64,000 nt of DNA from Rhodoblastus sp963710275 (GCA_963710275.1 CAVPZS010000004.1:17020-81019), one strand, 5' to 3'. Numbered from the stretch's first letter, positions 9,593 to 21,003 are shown. A program made the numbers and translations. Notes: a model not told the origin generated them from the sequence alone.

Positions 9593-11930
9593 ATGTTTTC
9601 CTTTTTGAACTTTTCCAGCCGCGCCGCTCCCGACAGCGACCTCCCCTTCCCCGTTTACAGAGCGCTGATCGAATCGCTGTTCCGCGCGGCCGGAAACAAT
9701 ATTGGCGGCGTCGTCGCGCATTTGTTGCTGGCCCTGTCGATCGTCGTCATGCGACCGACCTTGGAAATGTCGGCTTCCGCCCTGCTTCTCGCGATCGCCT
9801 GCATCTTGCGCATCAGCACTGATTTTGTTTATGCGCGCCGCCTTCGCGACGACAAACATTCCTTCGCCACCAGCGTCGAGGTCGAAAAAAGCGAGACGCG
9901 GCATCTGTTCGTCGCCGCCTTCTTTGCCTCCACCTACGGCCTTGTGGACTGGTTCGCCCTCACCCAGCCCGTCGGCCAGGATTTTCGCCTCCTGGTCATC
10001 GTCGCCAGCACGATCTTCGTCGTCAGCGGCGCCGGGCGCTGCGCCAGCAGTCCCCGAATCGTTTTCGTCCAGTCGATGCTGCTCCTCGCGCCTTTTTGCG
10101 CGGCAATGCTCAAGATCGGCGGCTTCGGCGGCTATTTCGCCGCCCTCATGACGCTCTTCGTGACGCGCAACATGCGCGACACCACCAGGACCCTCCATGG
10201 AACAATGATTTCCATGCTGATGGCCAATCGCGCCGTCACCGACACGGCGACGAAATTCGACACCGCGCTCAACAATATGTCCGGTGGCCTCGTCATGATC
10301 GACAGCGACCGGAAAGTGAGCGTCGCCAACACTCAATTCACGGCCATGTTCTCACTCGAGCCGGTCGGCCGGGACATCAGGGACCTCATTTGCACGGGGA
10401 TGGCGCCTCTGGTGGAGCGCGAGCAGGATCTGGCCGATGTCTACGCTTTCTTCGAAGGCCAGCTGGGCGCAGCCCTGGATCTGCGCTTGAGCGACGGCCG
10501 TATCCTCTCCTTTTCCTACGAGCCCATGGCCCTTGGCTCGGTGGTCACAGTCGTCGACGTCACGGCGCAGCATGCGGCGGAAGAGAGCGTCAAGCGCATG
10601 GCGCGTTACGACGTCGTCACCGGCCTGCCCAACCGGGTCTATTTCACCGAAGTGCTCGACAGGGCGATCAGGGTCAGCGACGGCGACGCCTTTGGCCTGT
10701 TGTCGGTCGATCTCGACCGGTTCAAGGAGGTCAACGACAGCTTTGGCCATCATGTCGGCGACCAGCTTCTGACCCTTGTCGCCGACCGCATCCGTTCGGT
10801 GCTTGGCAGCAACGGGTTTGCGGCGCGCTTCGGCGGCGACGAATTCATGGTTTTGCTGGAGACGCCGGATCGCGACCGGATCGCCAAGATCGGCGCCAGC
10901 CTCGTTCGCGCCATCGGCATGCCCTACGAAATCGAGTCGCGCTGGGTGCGGATCGGCGCCAGCGTCGGCGCCGCGCTCTATCCCGACGACATCGAAGCCC
11001 GCGACGCCGAATCTCTTCTGAAGGCCTCGGATATGGCGCTCTATGACGCCAAGGCTTCCGGCCGCGGTTCGGTCAAGTTCTTCGTCGAGGACATGGCCGT
11101 CGCCATTCGCCGCCGCCGCCAGCTTGCGGACGCGCTGCGCGAAGCCGTTGCGAATGGCGAACTCTCCGTCGCCTACCAGCCCATCGTCGATCTCACGACC
11201 AATCGCACGACCACGATCGAAGCCCTGGCGCGCTGGACCCATCCGCAACTAGGCTCGGTCTCTCCGGGCGACTTCATCCCCATCGCCGAGGAAACCGGAG
11301 TCATTGTCGAAATCGGCGCCCATATTCTCGAGCGCGCCTGCCGCGACGCCTTGGCCTGGCCTTCCGACGTCCGGGTCGCCGTCAACCTGTCCGCCATCCA
11401 GTTCGATCGCGGCGACCTGATGAAGACCGTGATGACGGCCCTGCGCGAAAGCGGGCTGCCGCCGGAAAGGCTCGAACTCGAGATCACCGAAATCGATCCT
11501 CATCGGCAATCTCGCCCCCGTGCTGTCCAAGCTGACCGCCTTCCACGACCTGGGCATCCACATCGCGCTCGACGATTTCGGCACCGGCTATTCTTCGCTG
11601 AGCTACCTCAATGATTTCGAATTCGACAAGGTCAAGGTCGACCAGAGTTTCGTGCGCGACATCAACGCGCCGAAAGGTTCGAAAGCCGCCTCCATCATCA
11701 AGGCGGTCAGCGCCATCGGCAAGGATTTCCACATGTCGATCGTCGTCGAGGGCGTCGAGACCAGCGCCCAGCTCGGCGCCTTGCGCAAGCTGGGCGTCCG
11801 ATGCGCCCAGGGCTATTTCTTCAGCCGCCCCACCAGCGCCGAGGAAATCGGCCTGAGGTTGCTGAAGGAAGTCGCCGCCGGGCAGGTTTCCGAGGCTGAC
11901 GCGCCCGGGTCCGAAGAAAAAGCCGCCTGA
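9593..11930 (+). CDS. membrane GGDEF-EAL cyclic-di-GMP protein (frame broken near 11491)
   Basis: A large signalling protein. The N-terminus (to about residue 200) has five or six hydrophobic helices. A PAS-like segment follows (NNMSGGLVMIDSDRKVSVAN), then a GGDEF domain with intact RFGGDEF (about residue 416) and DLDRFKEVND. Last comes an EAL domain with EAL (about residue 543), NLS, ELEITE and DDFGTGYSS. Both diguanylate cyclase and phosphodiesterase motifs are intact, so it may make or break cyclic-di-GMP, affecting motility or adhesion. An extra A after ELEITE breaks the frame; restoring SILIGNLAPVLSKL gives a continuous EAL domain. The start at 9593 has a weak ribosome site. Confidence 0.85.
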
Positions 11931-11933
11931 ACC

Positions 11934-12173
11934 TCAGCGGCGGGCGACGCGGCGGTGGCGGCGGCGATGGCAATCGCCGCGCAAGCCGCAGGAAATGCGG
12001 GGGCCGGCCGCATAGCCGATCACGCCGCCCGCAACCAGCCCGACCGGGCCGAACACCAGCGCGCCGGCGCCAAGTCCGAGCGCGCCGTCGACTGCGCGGT
12101 CGTCCGCATAGGCGTTCGAGCCGGCCAATGACAGACCGAGCGCCAAAGCCGCGGCCAATGATTTCCTGAGCAT
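11934..12173 (-). CDS. small secreted glycine-rich protein
   Basis: A 79-residue protein with a clear signal peptide (MLRKSLAAALALGLSLAGS, cleavage after NAYA). A glycine-zipper-like stretch follows (LGLGAGALVFGPVGLVAGG), then a basic Cys/His-containing tail (ISCGLRGDCHRRRHRR). The start at 12173 follows AGGGAA. Such small proteins are common in Rhizobiales and have no known function. The tail resembles the CxGxxCRRR ends of periplasmic or cell-surface glycine-zipper proteins. Confidence 0.6.
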   Translation of the reverse strand: MLRKSLAAALALGLSLAGSNAYADDRAVDGALGLGAGALVFGPVGLVAGGVIGYAAGPRISCGLRGDCHRRRHRRVARR

Positions 12174-12270
12174 TCGCAATTCCCTCGTTCGAAGAGTCGT
12201 TTCCGATCCCCCCAACCGGTCGCGGTCATGCTAAGCAATTGACAAGATTAAGCAAGCTTGAGCGGAAGCG

Positions 12271-13443
12271 TCAGGCGGCGAGATCGGCGACCACGGCGTC
12301 GAGCACCGGGAAACCCTCCGACGTCACGCGGATTCGGCCCTGCCGGGTATATTCGACCATGCCATGGGCGATCAGGTCGGCGACGCGCGAGCTCTCGAAT
12401 CGCCGACCGGTCAGCAACTGGAAGCGCGCGGGGTCGATGCCCTCGGTGAGCCGAAGTCCCATCAGCAGGAACTCGTCGCCTTGGGCTTCGAGTGACAAGG
12501 TTTCGTCCTCGACCAGCCCCGAACCTTCAGTCTCGACCACGGTGAGCCACATCTCCGGATGAGGCTCCGTCGCCTGGGCGCGGCGAGCGCCCTTGGGCGT
12601 GACGACGCGGCCATGCGCGCCGGGGCCGACCCCGACATATTCGCCATAGCGCCAATAGATCAGGTTATGACGGCTTTCAGCCCCGGGCCGGGCGTGGTTG
12701 GAGATTTCATAGGCGGGCATGCCGGCCTTGGCCGTCAGTTCCTGGGTCACGTCCCAAAGGGCGCGGGCGGTGTCGACGTCGGGCATTTTCAGTTTTCCGG
12801 CGTCGAACAGCCGCTCGAACATGGTGTCCGGCTCGATCGTCAATTGATAGAGCGACAGATGTTCCGGGGCGCGGGCCAGGGCTTCGGAAAGCTCCTTCGC
12901 CCAGGCCTCCGGCGTCTGGCCGGGTCGGGCGTAGATCAGGTCGAAGGAGGCGCGATCGAAATTGGCGGCGGCGATGTCCAGGGCCCGGAACGCCTCCTCC
13001 GCCGTATGCAGCCGCCCCAGCGCCTTCAGGTCGACATCGTTCATCGCCTGCACGCCGAGCGACACCCGGTTGACGCCGGCTTCGCGGAATCCCTTGAACC
13101 TGTTAGCCTCGACGCTGGTCGGATTGGCCTCCAGCGTGATTTCGGCCTGCGGATCGAGCTTCCACAGTTTTCCAATCGTCTCGATGATTCCGCCGACCGT
13201 CGAGGGGGACATCAGCGAGGGCGTGCCGCCGCCGAAGAAGATCGAGCGCACTTCGCGGCCCGGCGTCAGGCTGGCGCGATGTTTCAGCTCCGCGCGGATG
13301 GCGGCGAGAAAGCGCGGCTCGTCCACGCCGCCGCGCCGGACGTGGCTGTTGAAGTCGCAATAGGGACATTTCGACAGGCAGAACGGCCAATGGACGTAAA
13401 CGCCAAAGCCGGGGTCCGCGATTTTGGGAGCAATGCTGGCCAT
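12271..13443 (-). CDS. hemW: heme chaperone HemW (radical SAM, coproporphyrinogen oxidase-like)
   Basis: A 390-residue protein of normal family length. The radical-SAM cluster motif is CLSKCPYC (C22, C26, C29), preceded by YVHWPFC. The SAM-binding FFGGGTPS and the HemN-like C-terminal domain are present. HemW binds heme and delivers it to respiratory enzymes. It lacks the oxygen-independent oxidase activity of HemN despite older annotations. In many alphaproteobacteria it follows rph and rdgB on the same strand. Here the same strand order is kept, but two small plus-strand genes sit between rdgB and hemW. Confidence 0.92.
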   Translation of the reverse strand: MASIAPKIADPGFGVYVHWPFCLSKCPYCDFNSHVRRGGVDEPRFLAAIRAELKHRASLTPGREVRSIFFGGGTPSLMSPSTVGGIIETIGKLWKLDPQAEITLEANPTSVEANRFKGFREAGVNRVSLGVQAMNDVDLKALGRLHTAEEAFRALDIAAANFDRASFDLIYARPGQTPEAWAKELSEALARAPEHLSLYQLTIEPDTMFERLFDAGKLKMPDVDTARALWDVTQELTAKAGMPAYEISNHARPGAESRHNLIYWRYGEYVGVGPGAHGRVVTPKGARRAQATEPHPEMWLTVVETEGSGLVEDETLSLEAQGDEFLLMGLRLTEGIDPARFQLLTGRRFESSRVADLIAHGMVEYTRQGRIRVTSEGFPVLDAVVADLAA

Positions 13444-13804
13444 GGCTGTCTTATGCCACGGCTTCGGCGCGCGGTCACGCCGCGCTTAACGAAATCTTCA
13501 GCTTGATCGAGGGGAGGTTAACGGAAGAAGGGCGGATTTGACCCCTGTTTCCATGTTCTTCGTCGGCCGGCGTCATGGCGAAGCTGAATTACCTCGCAAT
13601 AGCAGCGGTGAAGTCGTATAGTGCATTCCAATATCGGGATAATTTCGCCGAACGCCTTGTCCAGCCCGAAATTCCTCCGCCAGCCCCGCAAGCGAGATGC
13701 GAAAGGCGCGATCCGGCTTTTGCAAGATTGCCGGTATTTTTCAGCAATCAGAGACTTGTGCGTTTTCGTGGGAACGCAGACTTGTCGCGGGAAGCGAAAT
13801 CAAA
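13444..13804. other. gap between hemW and the GcrA-like gene
   Basis: A 361-base stretch with promoters for two divergent genes expected. I see no RNA structure, no repeat and no frame with family-like residues. The plus-strand frame open from 13575 has atypical composition and overlaps the GcrA-like gene in another frame. Confidence 0.4.
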
Positions 13805-14161
13805 ATGCACAAAATCGGCAATTCACCGGATCAGCCCGGTTTCAAGGACGTCTTGGCGCAACGACAGGACGCTGCCTCGCAGTTCATCGTCGCACAAGCC
13901 GTCAGCTCGAAATGGACGACGCTGCCCGGCTCCCGGCCGGTTCGCCTGGCGCAACTGCGCGGCGACATGTGCCGCTGGCCGATCGGCGACCCCCAGCATT
14001 TCGACGCCTTCCGCTTTTGCGGCTGCCAGCGCCTGCTGGGAGACAGCTATTGCGCCGCCCACAAGGAAATGGCGACCGCCCCGGCCAAAACCGCCAGGGC
14101 GATCCCGTTCGCCAAGGGTTCGGCCGCCCTCAAAACCGCGCGGCCCTTGCTCGCCGAATGA
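13805..14161 (+). CDS. GcrA C-terminal-domain-like small protein
   Basis: A 118-residue protein. Its centre (about residues 55-87) reads MCRWPIGDPQHFDAFRFCGC, followed by a spaced Cys and His in SYCAAHKEM. This is the metal-binding C-terminal signature of the alphaproteobacterial cell-cycle regulator GcrA. The N-terminal helix-turn-helix of GcrA (about 45 residues at the start of that protein) is not recognisable. It is therefore a stand-alone tail, not GcrA itself. It may bind sigma-70 region 2, as the GcrA tail is known to do. It lies on the opposite strand between rdgB and hemW. Confidence 0.65.
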   Translation: MHKIGNSPDQPGFKDVLAQRQDAASQFIVAQAVSSKWTTLPGSRPVRLAQLRGDMCRWPIGDPQHFDAFRFCGCQRLLGDSYCAAHKEMATAPAKTARAIPFAKGSAALKTARPLLAE

Positions 14162-14202
14162 TTCGACAAGACGGTATTTCGTTTTCAACGCGGGAGGAAC
14201 TC

Positions 14203-14349
14203 ATGGCTAAAGGTCAAATCAGGGGAAACAAAGAGGCGAAGAAACCGAAGGCGGACAAGAACCTGCCCAAAAAAGCCGCCGGCGCAGGCTATCAGAACGC
14301 GCAAGGCAAGGGCAGTCCGCCCCCGTCGCCGTTCGCAAAAAAGGCCTGA
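14203..14349 (+). CDS. small basic lysine-rich protein
   Basis: A 48-residue protein starting at ATG 14203 behind a strong GGGAGGAAC site. It is rich in Lys, Gly and Pro (MAKGQIRGNKEAKKPKADKN). Short proteins with this MAKGQxRxNKEAKKPK opening are common in alphaproteobacteria and are uncharacterised. It has no membrane segment and no catalytic motif. It follows the GcrA-like gene by 41 bases and may share its transcript. Confidence 0.65.
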   Translation: MAKGQIRGNKEAKKPKADKNLPKKAAGAGYQNAQGKGSPPPSPFAKKA

Positions 14350-14508
14350 CCTGTCCGGCGCAGAAACAAAGCAAAAGATGGTCGCCGGGAGCGTGGCGAC
14401 CGTCTGCCGCATCGCCTGTGAACAGCGCCCCACGCGGCGTGCGCATGATCTTCGGAACCGAGCCTAAGCCGGCAGCCTCGAATTTTTCCTCTCCGACCTG
14501 CCCCAGCC

Positions 14509-15138
14509 CTAGCTCCGTCCAAAAAGGCTCGCCGCCAGCATCTGGAACGCCCGCGCCCGATGCGACAGGGCCTGCGAACCGTCGGCGGGGACGCCGTGTT
14601 TTTCCTCTGCGCTCATCTCGCCGAAGGTGCGCGTGTGTCCATCCGGGGTGAAGCAGGGGTCGTAGCCGAAACCCTGCGTCCCGCGCGTCGGAAAAGTCAG
14701 GTCGCCGAACACCTTGCCTTCAAACGTCTGCGAATTCGCCGTCGGGCCAGACCAAAGCCAGGGCCGAGACGAAGTGGCAGCGGCGCGACGCCGATCCAGA
14801 CTGCGCGACCTCGTCGCTCGATCCGGGCCATGGCCTCGGCGAAATCCTTGGATTCGCCCGCCCAGCGTGCGGAATAAATGCCCGGCCCGCCGCCCAGCGC
14901 CTCGACGCAAAGGCCCGAATCGTCGGCAAGCGCCGGGAGCTCGCGCGCCCTGCGCCGCCGCCCGCGCCTTGATCAGCGCGTTTTCGACGAAATTCGCGCC
15001 GGTCTCGTCGGGTTCGGGCAGGCCAAGTTCGCCGGCGGAAACCGCCTCGACGCCATAGGGGGCGAGCAATTCGCGCATTTCGCGCAATTTGCCCGCGTTA
15101 TGGGTGGCGATCACGAGCTTCTGCAACGGGCGGCTCAC
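14509..15138 (-). CDS. rdgB: XTP/dITP pyrophosphatase RdgB (three frame breaks)
   Basis: Cleaves non-canonical purine triphosphates such as dITP and XTP to the monophosphates, keeping them out of DNA. The N-terminus LVIATHNAGKLREMRELL carries the substrate-binding T/SxNxxK motif. The core LADDSGLCVEALGGGPGIYS and the C-terminal FGYDPCFTPDG and SHRARAF complete the family, but these lie in three different frames. Indels near 14942, 14822 and 14740 restore one protein of about 209 residues. GTG 15138 overlaps the rph stop (GTGA), fitting the conserved rph-rdgB pair. Sequencing error is more likely than gene death. Confidence 0.8.
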   Translation of the reverse strand: MSRPLQKLVIATHNAGKLREMRELLAPYGVEAVSAGELGLPEPDETGANFVENALIKARAAAQGARAPGACRRFGPLRRGAGRRAGHLFRTLGGRIQGFRRGHGPDRATRSRSLDRRRAAATSSRPWLWSGPTANSQTFEGKVFGDLTFPTRGTQGFGYDPCFTPDGHTRTFGEMSAEEKHGVPADGSQALSHRARAFQMLAASLFGRS

Positions 15139-15848
15139 TCCGCGATCGCCTGTTTCTGCAACGCGACCAGCTGGGAAACCCCGCCCCGCGCGAGCCCGAG
15201 CAGCGCCGTCAGTTCGGCCTCGGAAAACACCGCGCCCTCGGCGGTGGCCTGGACTTCGACCAGGCCGCCGGATCCGGTGATGACGAAGTTGGCGTCGGTC
15301 TCGGCTGCGGAATCCTCGGCATAGTCGAGGTCGAGCACCGCGACGCCCTTGGTGATGCCGCAGGAGACCGCGGCGACATGGTCCTTGAGCGGCATGTCCT
15401 TGACCATGGAGCGCCCGCGCATCCACTTGAGGCAATCGTGCAGCGCCACCCAGGCGCCGGTGATCGCCGCCGTGCGCGTGCCGCCATCGGCCTGCAACAC
15501 GTCGCAATCGAGCGTGATCTGGCGTTCGCCGAGGGCTTGGAGATTGGTCACGGCGCGCAGGGAGCGGCCGATCAGCCGCTGGATTTCCTGCGTGCGTCCG
15601 GATGGCTTGCCGGACGAGATTCGCGCCTTGTGCGGGTATGGGTGGCGCGCGGCAGCATGGAATATTCGGCGGTGATCCAGCCCTTGCCCTGGCCGCGCAG
15701 CCACATCGGCGGCTTGTCCTCCAGCGAAGCCGTGCAGAGCACATGGGTTTCGCCGAATTTCACCAGGCAGGAGCCCTCGGCGTAGCGGGCGACATTGCGC
15801 TGGAGCGAGACGGGACGCAGCGCGTCTGGCGCGCGATTGGACGGACGC
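15135..15848 (-). CDS. rph: ribonuclease PH (one frame break near 15620)
   Basis: A phosphorolytic 3'-5' exoribonuclease that trims tRNA 3' ends. The start at 15848 gives MRPSNRAPDALRPVSLQRN, the usual opening. VLCTASLEDKPPMWLRGQGK and ITAEYSMLPRATHTRTRRE follow. The frame then changes, and SSGKPSGRTQEIQRLIGRSL continues in another frame to the stop at 15135. One missing base inside the conserved RREAS-SGK loop explains it. The rest is intact (DCDVLQADGGTRTAAITG). It is coupled to rdgB by a four-base overlap. Confidence 0.85.
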   Translation of the reverse strand, partial: ASVQSRARRAASRLAPAQCRPLRRGLLPGEIRRNPCALHGFAGGQAADVAARPGQGLDHRRIFHAAARHPYPHKARISSGKPSGRTQEIQRLIGRSLRAVTNLQALGERQITLDCDVLQADGGTRTAAITGAWVALHDCLKWMRGRSMVKDMPLKDHVAAVSCGITKGVAVLDLDYAEDSAAETDANFVITGSGGLVEVQATAEGAVFSEAELTALLGLARGGVSQLVALQKQAIAE

Positions 15849-15996
15849 ATGGGTTCTCCTTGTTCTACTTCCGCGCCTTTTAGAGCATATTGGCGAAAAG
15901 GGAACGCCAATTCAGGCTGCGGAAACCTCATGCCCCGTCCCACGTTTTTTCGGCTGCTCCCTTTCTTTCGCCCCCCTTGCCTGCTATCTGCGGCGC

Positions 15997-17802
<1,806 letters not shown>

Positions 17803-17816
17803 CCCACCGCCCCCTG

Positions 17817-20168
17817 CTATGCGTCCACCGACAGCCCGATGATGTCGGCGATGGCGCGCAGCAACGCCTTGTGATCCAGCGGTTTCATCAGGAAGGCGTC
17901 GCATTGCAGATGTGACGGAAAACCGCCGGGAGGCGCGAGAGGCGCGGTCGAGGTCATGACCAGGGGAATGTCGAGACCAAGGTCGGCGATAGCAAGCAGA
18001 ACCGACCAGCCATCTCCCCCGGCCATGAACTGCTCCGCCAGGATGAGGTCGAAATTGGCGTTTTCCCGGCAAGCGTCGATCGCGGCAAGGCCACTGCCGG
18101 CTTCGAGCACATCATATCCGGATTCGCGCAACAGCCTGGCCAGGACCTGACGATCTTCATCGTGGTCGTCGGCGATCAGGATGCGGCCGGCCGAGCGGGC
18201 GCGATCATCGCCTTTTGCCGTTGCCTCGTCCACTTTCGCCCGCACCCGGAACCGGAAGCAGGCGCCCTGCCCCGGGCTGCTTTCCACGGTGAGTTCGCCG
18301 CCCATCATTTCGACGAGCTGTCGCGAAATCGCCAGTCCCAATCCCGTCTGCTTGCTGTCGCGTCGCGACGCCGCTGCCGCGCCGCGCTCGAAGGGCGCAA
18401 AGATCCGTTGCTGATCGGAAGGCGCTATGCCTTCCCCGGTATCGGAAACCGCGAATTCCAGGCTACGCCATCCATCGGCGGTCGCCGGCCCGAGGGCGCA
18501 ATCGACGGCGATGGCTCCGCTCCTTGTATGCCGCGCCGCATTCGCCAGCAGGTTGTCGAGCACCTGATGCAGCCGGACATCGTCGATCCAGGCGCGGCGA
18601 ATCGGGACGTCGGCGCGCAGCGAAAAAGCGTTGTCGTTCCGGGCGGCGAGCTGCTCGCCGCCGCGCGCGAGCCCGCGAAGAAAATCGGGCCAATCCACCC
18701 AGTCGGGCGCGACGTTCAGCTTGCCGGCCAGCCCGCGCGCGTAATCGAGGATATCGTCGATCAATCGCAACAGCCGCCAGCCGCTGCCCTGGATGAGCGC
18801 CAGTCCCTCGGCCAGCGGGAGCTGGCTGTCCGCGCGGGAGAGCAGTCGCGCATTGCCGAGAATGCTGTCGAGCGGGGAGCGGAGCTCGTGGCTGATGCGG
18901 GTGAGAAATTCCGCCCGCGCAGCGCTTTCGGCCACGGCGCGATCCCGCGACCGATGAATTTCGTCGCGGTGAAGCGCGACCCCGATGACCATCAGCGGCA
19001 GGCTTCCGACAAAGAACCAGGAATAGAGCAGCAGGAGCGCGTCACCGAAGGTGGCGCCGGTCAAGGCAAGATACAGGCGATGGATCAACGCCAGAAGGTT
19101 GATCGCCGTCGTGACCAGCAGATAGCCCGAGGCCGTCACGCCGTCACGCCACGCCCGCCAAAGCAGAACCGTCGCGCTTGCAATGACGATCGGCGAAAGC
19201 GCCATGATCGCGCGGAACGCCGGCTCATAGTCGAACAGGGCCCAGCAGGCCAGGGCTGCGGCGACCGCCGCCAGCAGGCGAAAAAACAGGTCGAAGGCCG
19301 GGTAGCGTGTCCGCGCATCGACGAAATGGAGATGGAACAGGATGAGGAAAACCAGGGAAAGGCCAAGCGATACGGCCTGGATGCGGATGTCCAAGGCTTG
19401 ATCGCGAGGCAGCAGGTACAGCGACAGGAAACCGGTATAGGTCGCGTTATGGAGAGCGCGACCCAGGAAATAGGCGCCAAGGTAGAAATTCGCCCACCGG
19501 CTCCAGGCGAACTCGCGCCAGGCGAGTGAAAATCCGAGGATCAGCATCGCAGCGACCAGCACCCCTCCCAGGGACAGCGCATGGAAGAATTCCGCGCGGT
19601 AATGAGCCTCGAGCCAGGCGCTTCGCCGCCACAACGTGGCCGACAGATGGATCGAGCTCCTTGAAATCACCTGAATCAGGATGACCCGCGTTTCCAGCGG
19701 CTTGAACGTCAAGGGCAGGACCGGATCGGTGGCCGGGACGGTCCGCTCGGCTGGAGCGACCGACAGGCCGCTCCTGCTCTCGCGCCAGCCCTCGCCGTCG
19801 GCCTCAAGGAAACGGACGCGTTCGGTTCGCGAGTCGCCAAACTGGAGCCAGCGCTCTGCCTCCTCCTGATAGGGATTGGCGATCGTCAGCCGCAGCCAGA
19901 ACGCCCTGGGCGAATAGCCGCGCGCGAGGGCGTTCGGCGTCGCGGGCGCGAAAAAGCAACCGCCCGAGGCGATCGCGGCGGCGTCGAGATCGACAGCGCT
20001 TTCGCACCATTCCATCTTGTCGGCGAGGTCGACGCGCTCCGCCTTGTCCAGATCAATGATCGGACCGGCGCAAGCGGCGCCCGCGCCGACGAACAATGCC
20101 GTCAGCAGGAGCGATCCGATCAGCGTCGAGAGCAGGCTGCGGGCGCCGCGCTTTCTAGATCCAGCCAC
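17817..20168 (-). CDS. hybrid sensor histidine kinase, 7TMR-DISM type, with degenerate receiver
   Basis: A 783-residue sensor. A signal-like helix (SLLSTLIGSLLLTALFVGAG) precedes an extracytoplasmic 7TMR-DISMED2 domain (about residues 35-175), seven membrane helices (to about 390), a HisKA domain with phospho-accepting His in SHELRSPLDSI, an ATPase domain (NLLANAARH, DTGEGI, TGLGLAI) and a C-terminal receiver. In the receiver the phosphorylated Asp is replaced by Glu (DLILAEQFMAGGDG where DLILLDxxMPxMDG is usual). I start at GTG 20168, which overlaps the 3' end of the response-regulator gene by 14 bases. Kinase and regulator form one operon. The ligand is unknown; DISM extracellular domains often bind carbohydrates. 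Confidence 0.85.
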   Translation of the reverse strand: MAGSRKRGARSLLSTLIGSLLLTALFVGAGAACAGPIIDLDKAERVDLADKMEWCESAVDLDAAAIASGGCFFAPATPNALARGYSPRAFWLRLTIANPYQEEAERWLQFGDSRTERVRFLEADGEGWRESRSGLSVAPAERTVPATDPVLPLTFKPLETRVILIQVISRSSIHLSATLWRRSAWLEAHYRAEFFHALSLGGVLVAAMLILGFSLAWREFAWSRWANFYLGAYFLGRALHNATYTGFLSLYLLPRDQALDIRIQAVSLGLSLVFLILFHLHFVDARTRYPAFDLFFRLLAAVAAALACWALFDYEPAFRAIMALSPIVIASATVLLWRAWRDGVTASGYLLVTTAINLLALIHRLYLALTGATFGDALLLLYSWFFVGSLPLMVIGVALHRDEIHRSRDRAVAESAARAEFLTRISHELRSPLDSILGNARLLSRADSQLPLAEGLALIQGSGWRLLRLIDDILDYARGLAGKLNVAPDWVDWPDFLRGLARGGEQLAARNDNAFSLRADVPIRRAWIDDVRLHQVLDNLLANAARHTRSGAIAVDCALGPATADGWRSLEFAVSDTGEGIAPSDQQRIFAPFERGAAAASRRDSKQTGLGLAISRQLVEMMGGELTVESSPGQGACFRFRVRAKVDEATAKGDDRARSAGRILIADDHDEDRQVLARLLRESGYDVLEAGSGLAAIDACRENANFDLILAEQFMAGGDGWSVLLAIADLGLDIPLVMTSTAPLAPPGGFPSHLQCDAFLMKPLDHKALLRAIADIIGLSVDA

Positions 20169-20940
20169 CCGCGAAATCCGTCCCTGGTTCGCCCGGGACG
20201 GCGCCCTGCCTGAGGTTGCGGGGCGATATCGCGAACCGCTCGCGGAACGCCCTGGTGAAATTCGCGGCGGTGGAAAAGCCCAGATGGTCAGCGATTTCCG
20301 AAATCGGCGTGTCCGTTCGACAGACCAGGTCATGGGCGCGGCGCAGCCGCTCTTCGCGCAGCCAGCCAAAAACCGGCTGTCCGCAGCAGGTCTGGAACGA
20401 CTCGTTGATTTGCCGCCGGTTGCTGCCGAGCAAATGCGCGAGATCGGCAAGGGAGGGCGGATCGGCGATGCGTTCGGCCAGGAGCGCCTGCGCGGCGCGC
20501 ACGAGGACCGCCGCGCGGCTGACCGGAGTCGATAGGGCGGCGCCGCCGGTTTCGATCATGTCGCATTCCGGCGTCCGCTTGAGATGCACCGCGACGCGCG
20601 CGAGCACTTCCGCCTCATGGAACGGCTTGCAGATATAGTCGACCGCGCCGAGCGCAAAGCCCTTCAGGCGCTCTCCCAGGTCGTTGGCGACCGTCAGGAA
20701 GATCACCGGAATCTGGCTGGTGGCGGGATTGGCCTTGAGGCGGCGGCAGGTGGCGAAACCGTCCATCCCAGGCAGCCGGACATCAAGTAGAATCAATGAC
20801 GGATGCTGCAGAACCGCCTGTTGATATCCCTTTTCGCCGTCGGCGGCGAGGCTGATATTGAAGTTCCTCTGCGCCGCCATCTCCTGCAGAAGTTGAAGAG
20901 AAGTGGCTGAATCATCGATGACAAGAATGTCGGTTTGCAT
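20155..20940 (-). CDS. response regulator with AraC-type DNA-binding domain
   Basis: A 261-residue protein. The N-terminal receiver has acidic D9/D10, phospho-acceptor D53 in LILLDVRLPGMDG, and the conserved Lys in YICKPF. The C-terminal part (about residues 145-245) is an AraC/XylS helix-turn-helix pair (SLADLAHLLGSNRRQINESF and ISEIADHLGFSTAANFTRAF). It should be the output of the adjoining kinase. Its start is 262 bases from the divergent adhesin gene, which makes the adhesin a plausible target. Confidence 0.85.
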   Translation of the reverse strand: MQTDILVIDDSATSLQLLQEMAAQRNFNISLAADGEKGYQQAVLQHPSLILLDVRLPGMDGFATCRRLKANPATSQIPVIFLTVANDLGERLKGFALGAVDYICKPFHEAEVLARVAVHLKRTPECDMIETGGAALSTPVSRAAVLVRAAQALLAERIADPPSLADLAHLLGSNRRQINESFQTCCGQPVFGWLREERLRRAHDLVCRTDTPISEIADHLGFSTAANFTRAFRERFAISPRNLRQGAVPGEPGTDFAGGWI

Positions 20941-20987
20941 TGGAAGGCGGCCAGGAAATGAATGTCAGGAACAAGTTTACATCTGGA

Positions 20988-21003
20988 TTCACATGTTTGT
21001 GAA
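20988..21003. promoter_or_regulatory. palindrome between the regulator and adhesin genes
   Basis: A perfect inverted repeat TTCACA-TGTT-TGTGAA, 47 bases upstream of the response-regulator start and about 200 bases upstream of the adhesin. The region is AT-rich and must contain both divergent promoters. The palindrome could be an operator; no binding protein is proven. Confidence 0.45.

Noticed and set aside
20169..20450. Longer start of the hybrid kinase on the minus strand
   Set aside because: The extra residues are an out-of-frame reading of the response-regulator gene and lack family features. GTG 20168 directly precedes the signal-like helix.
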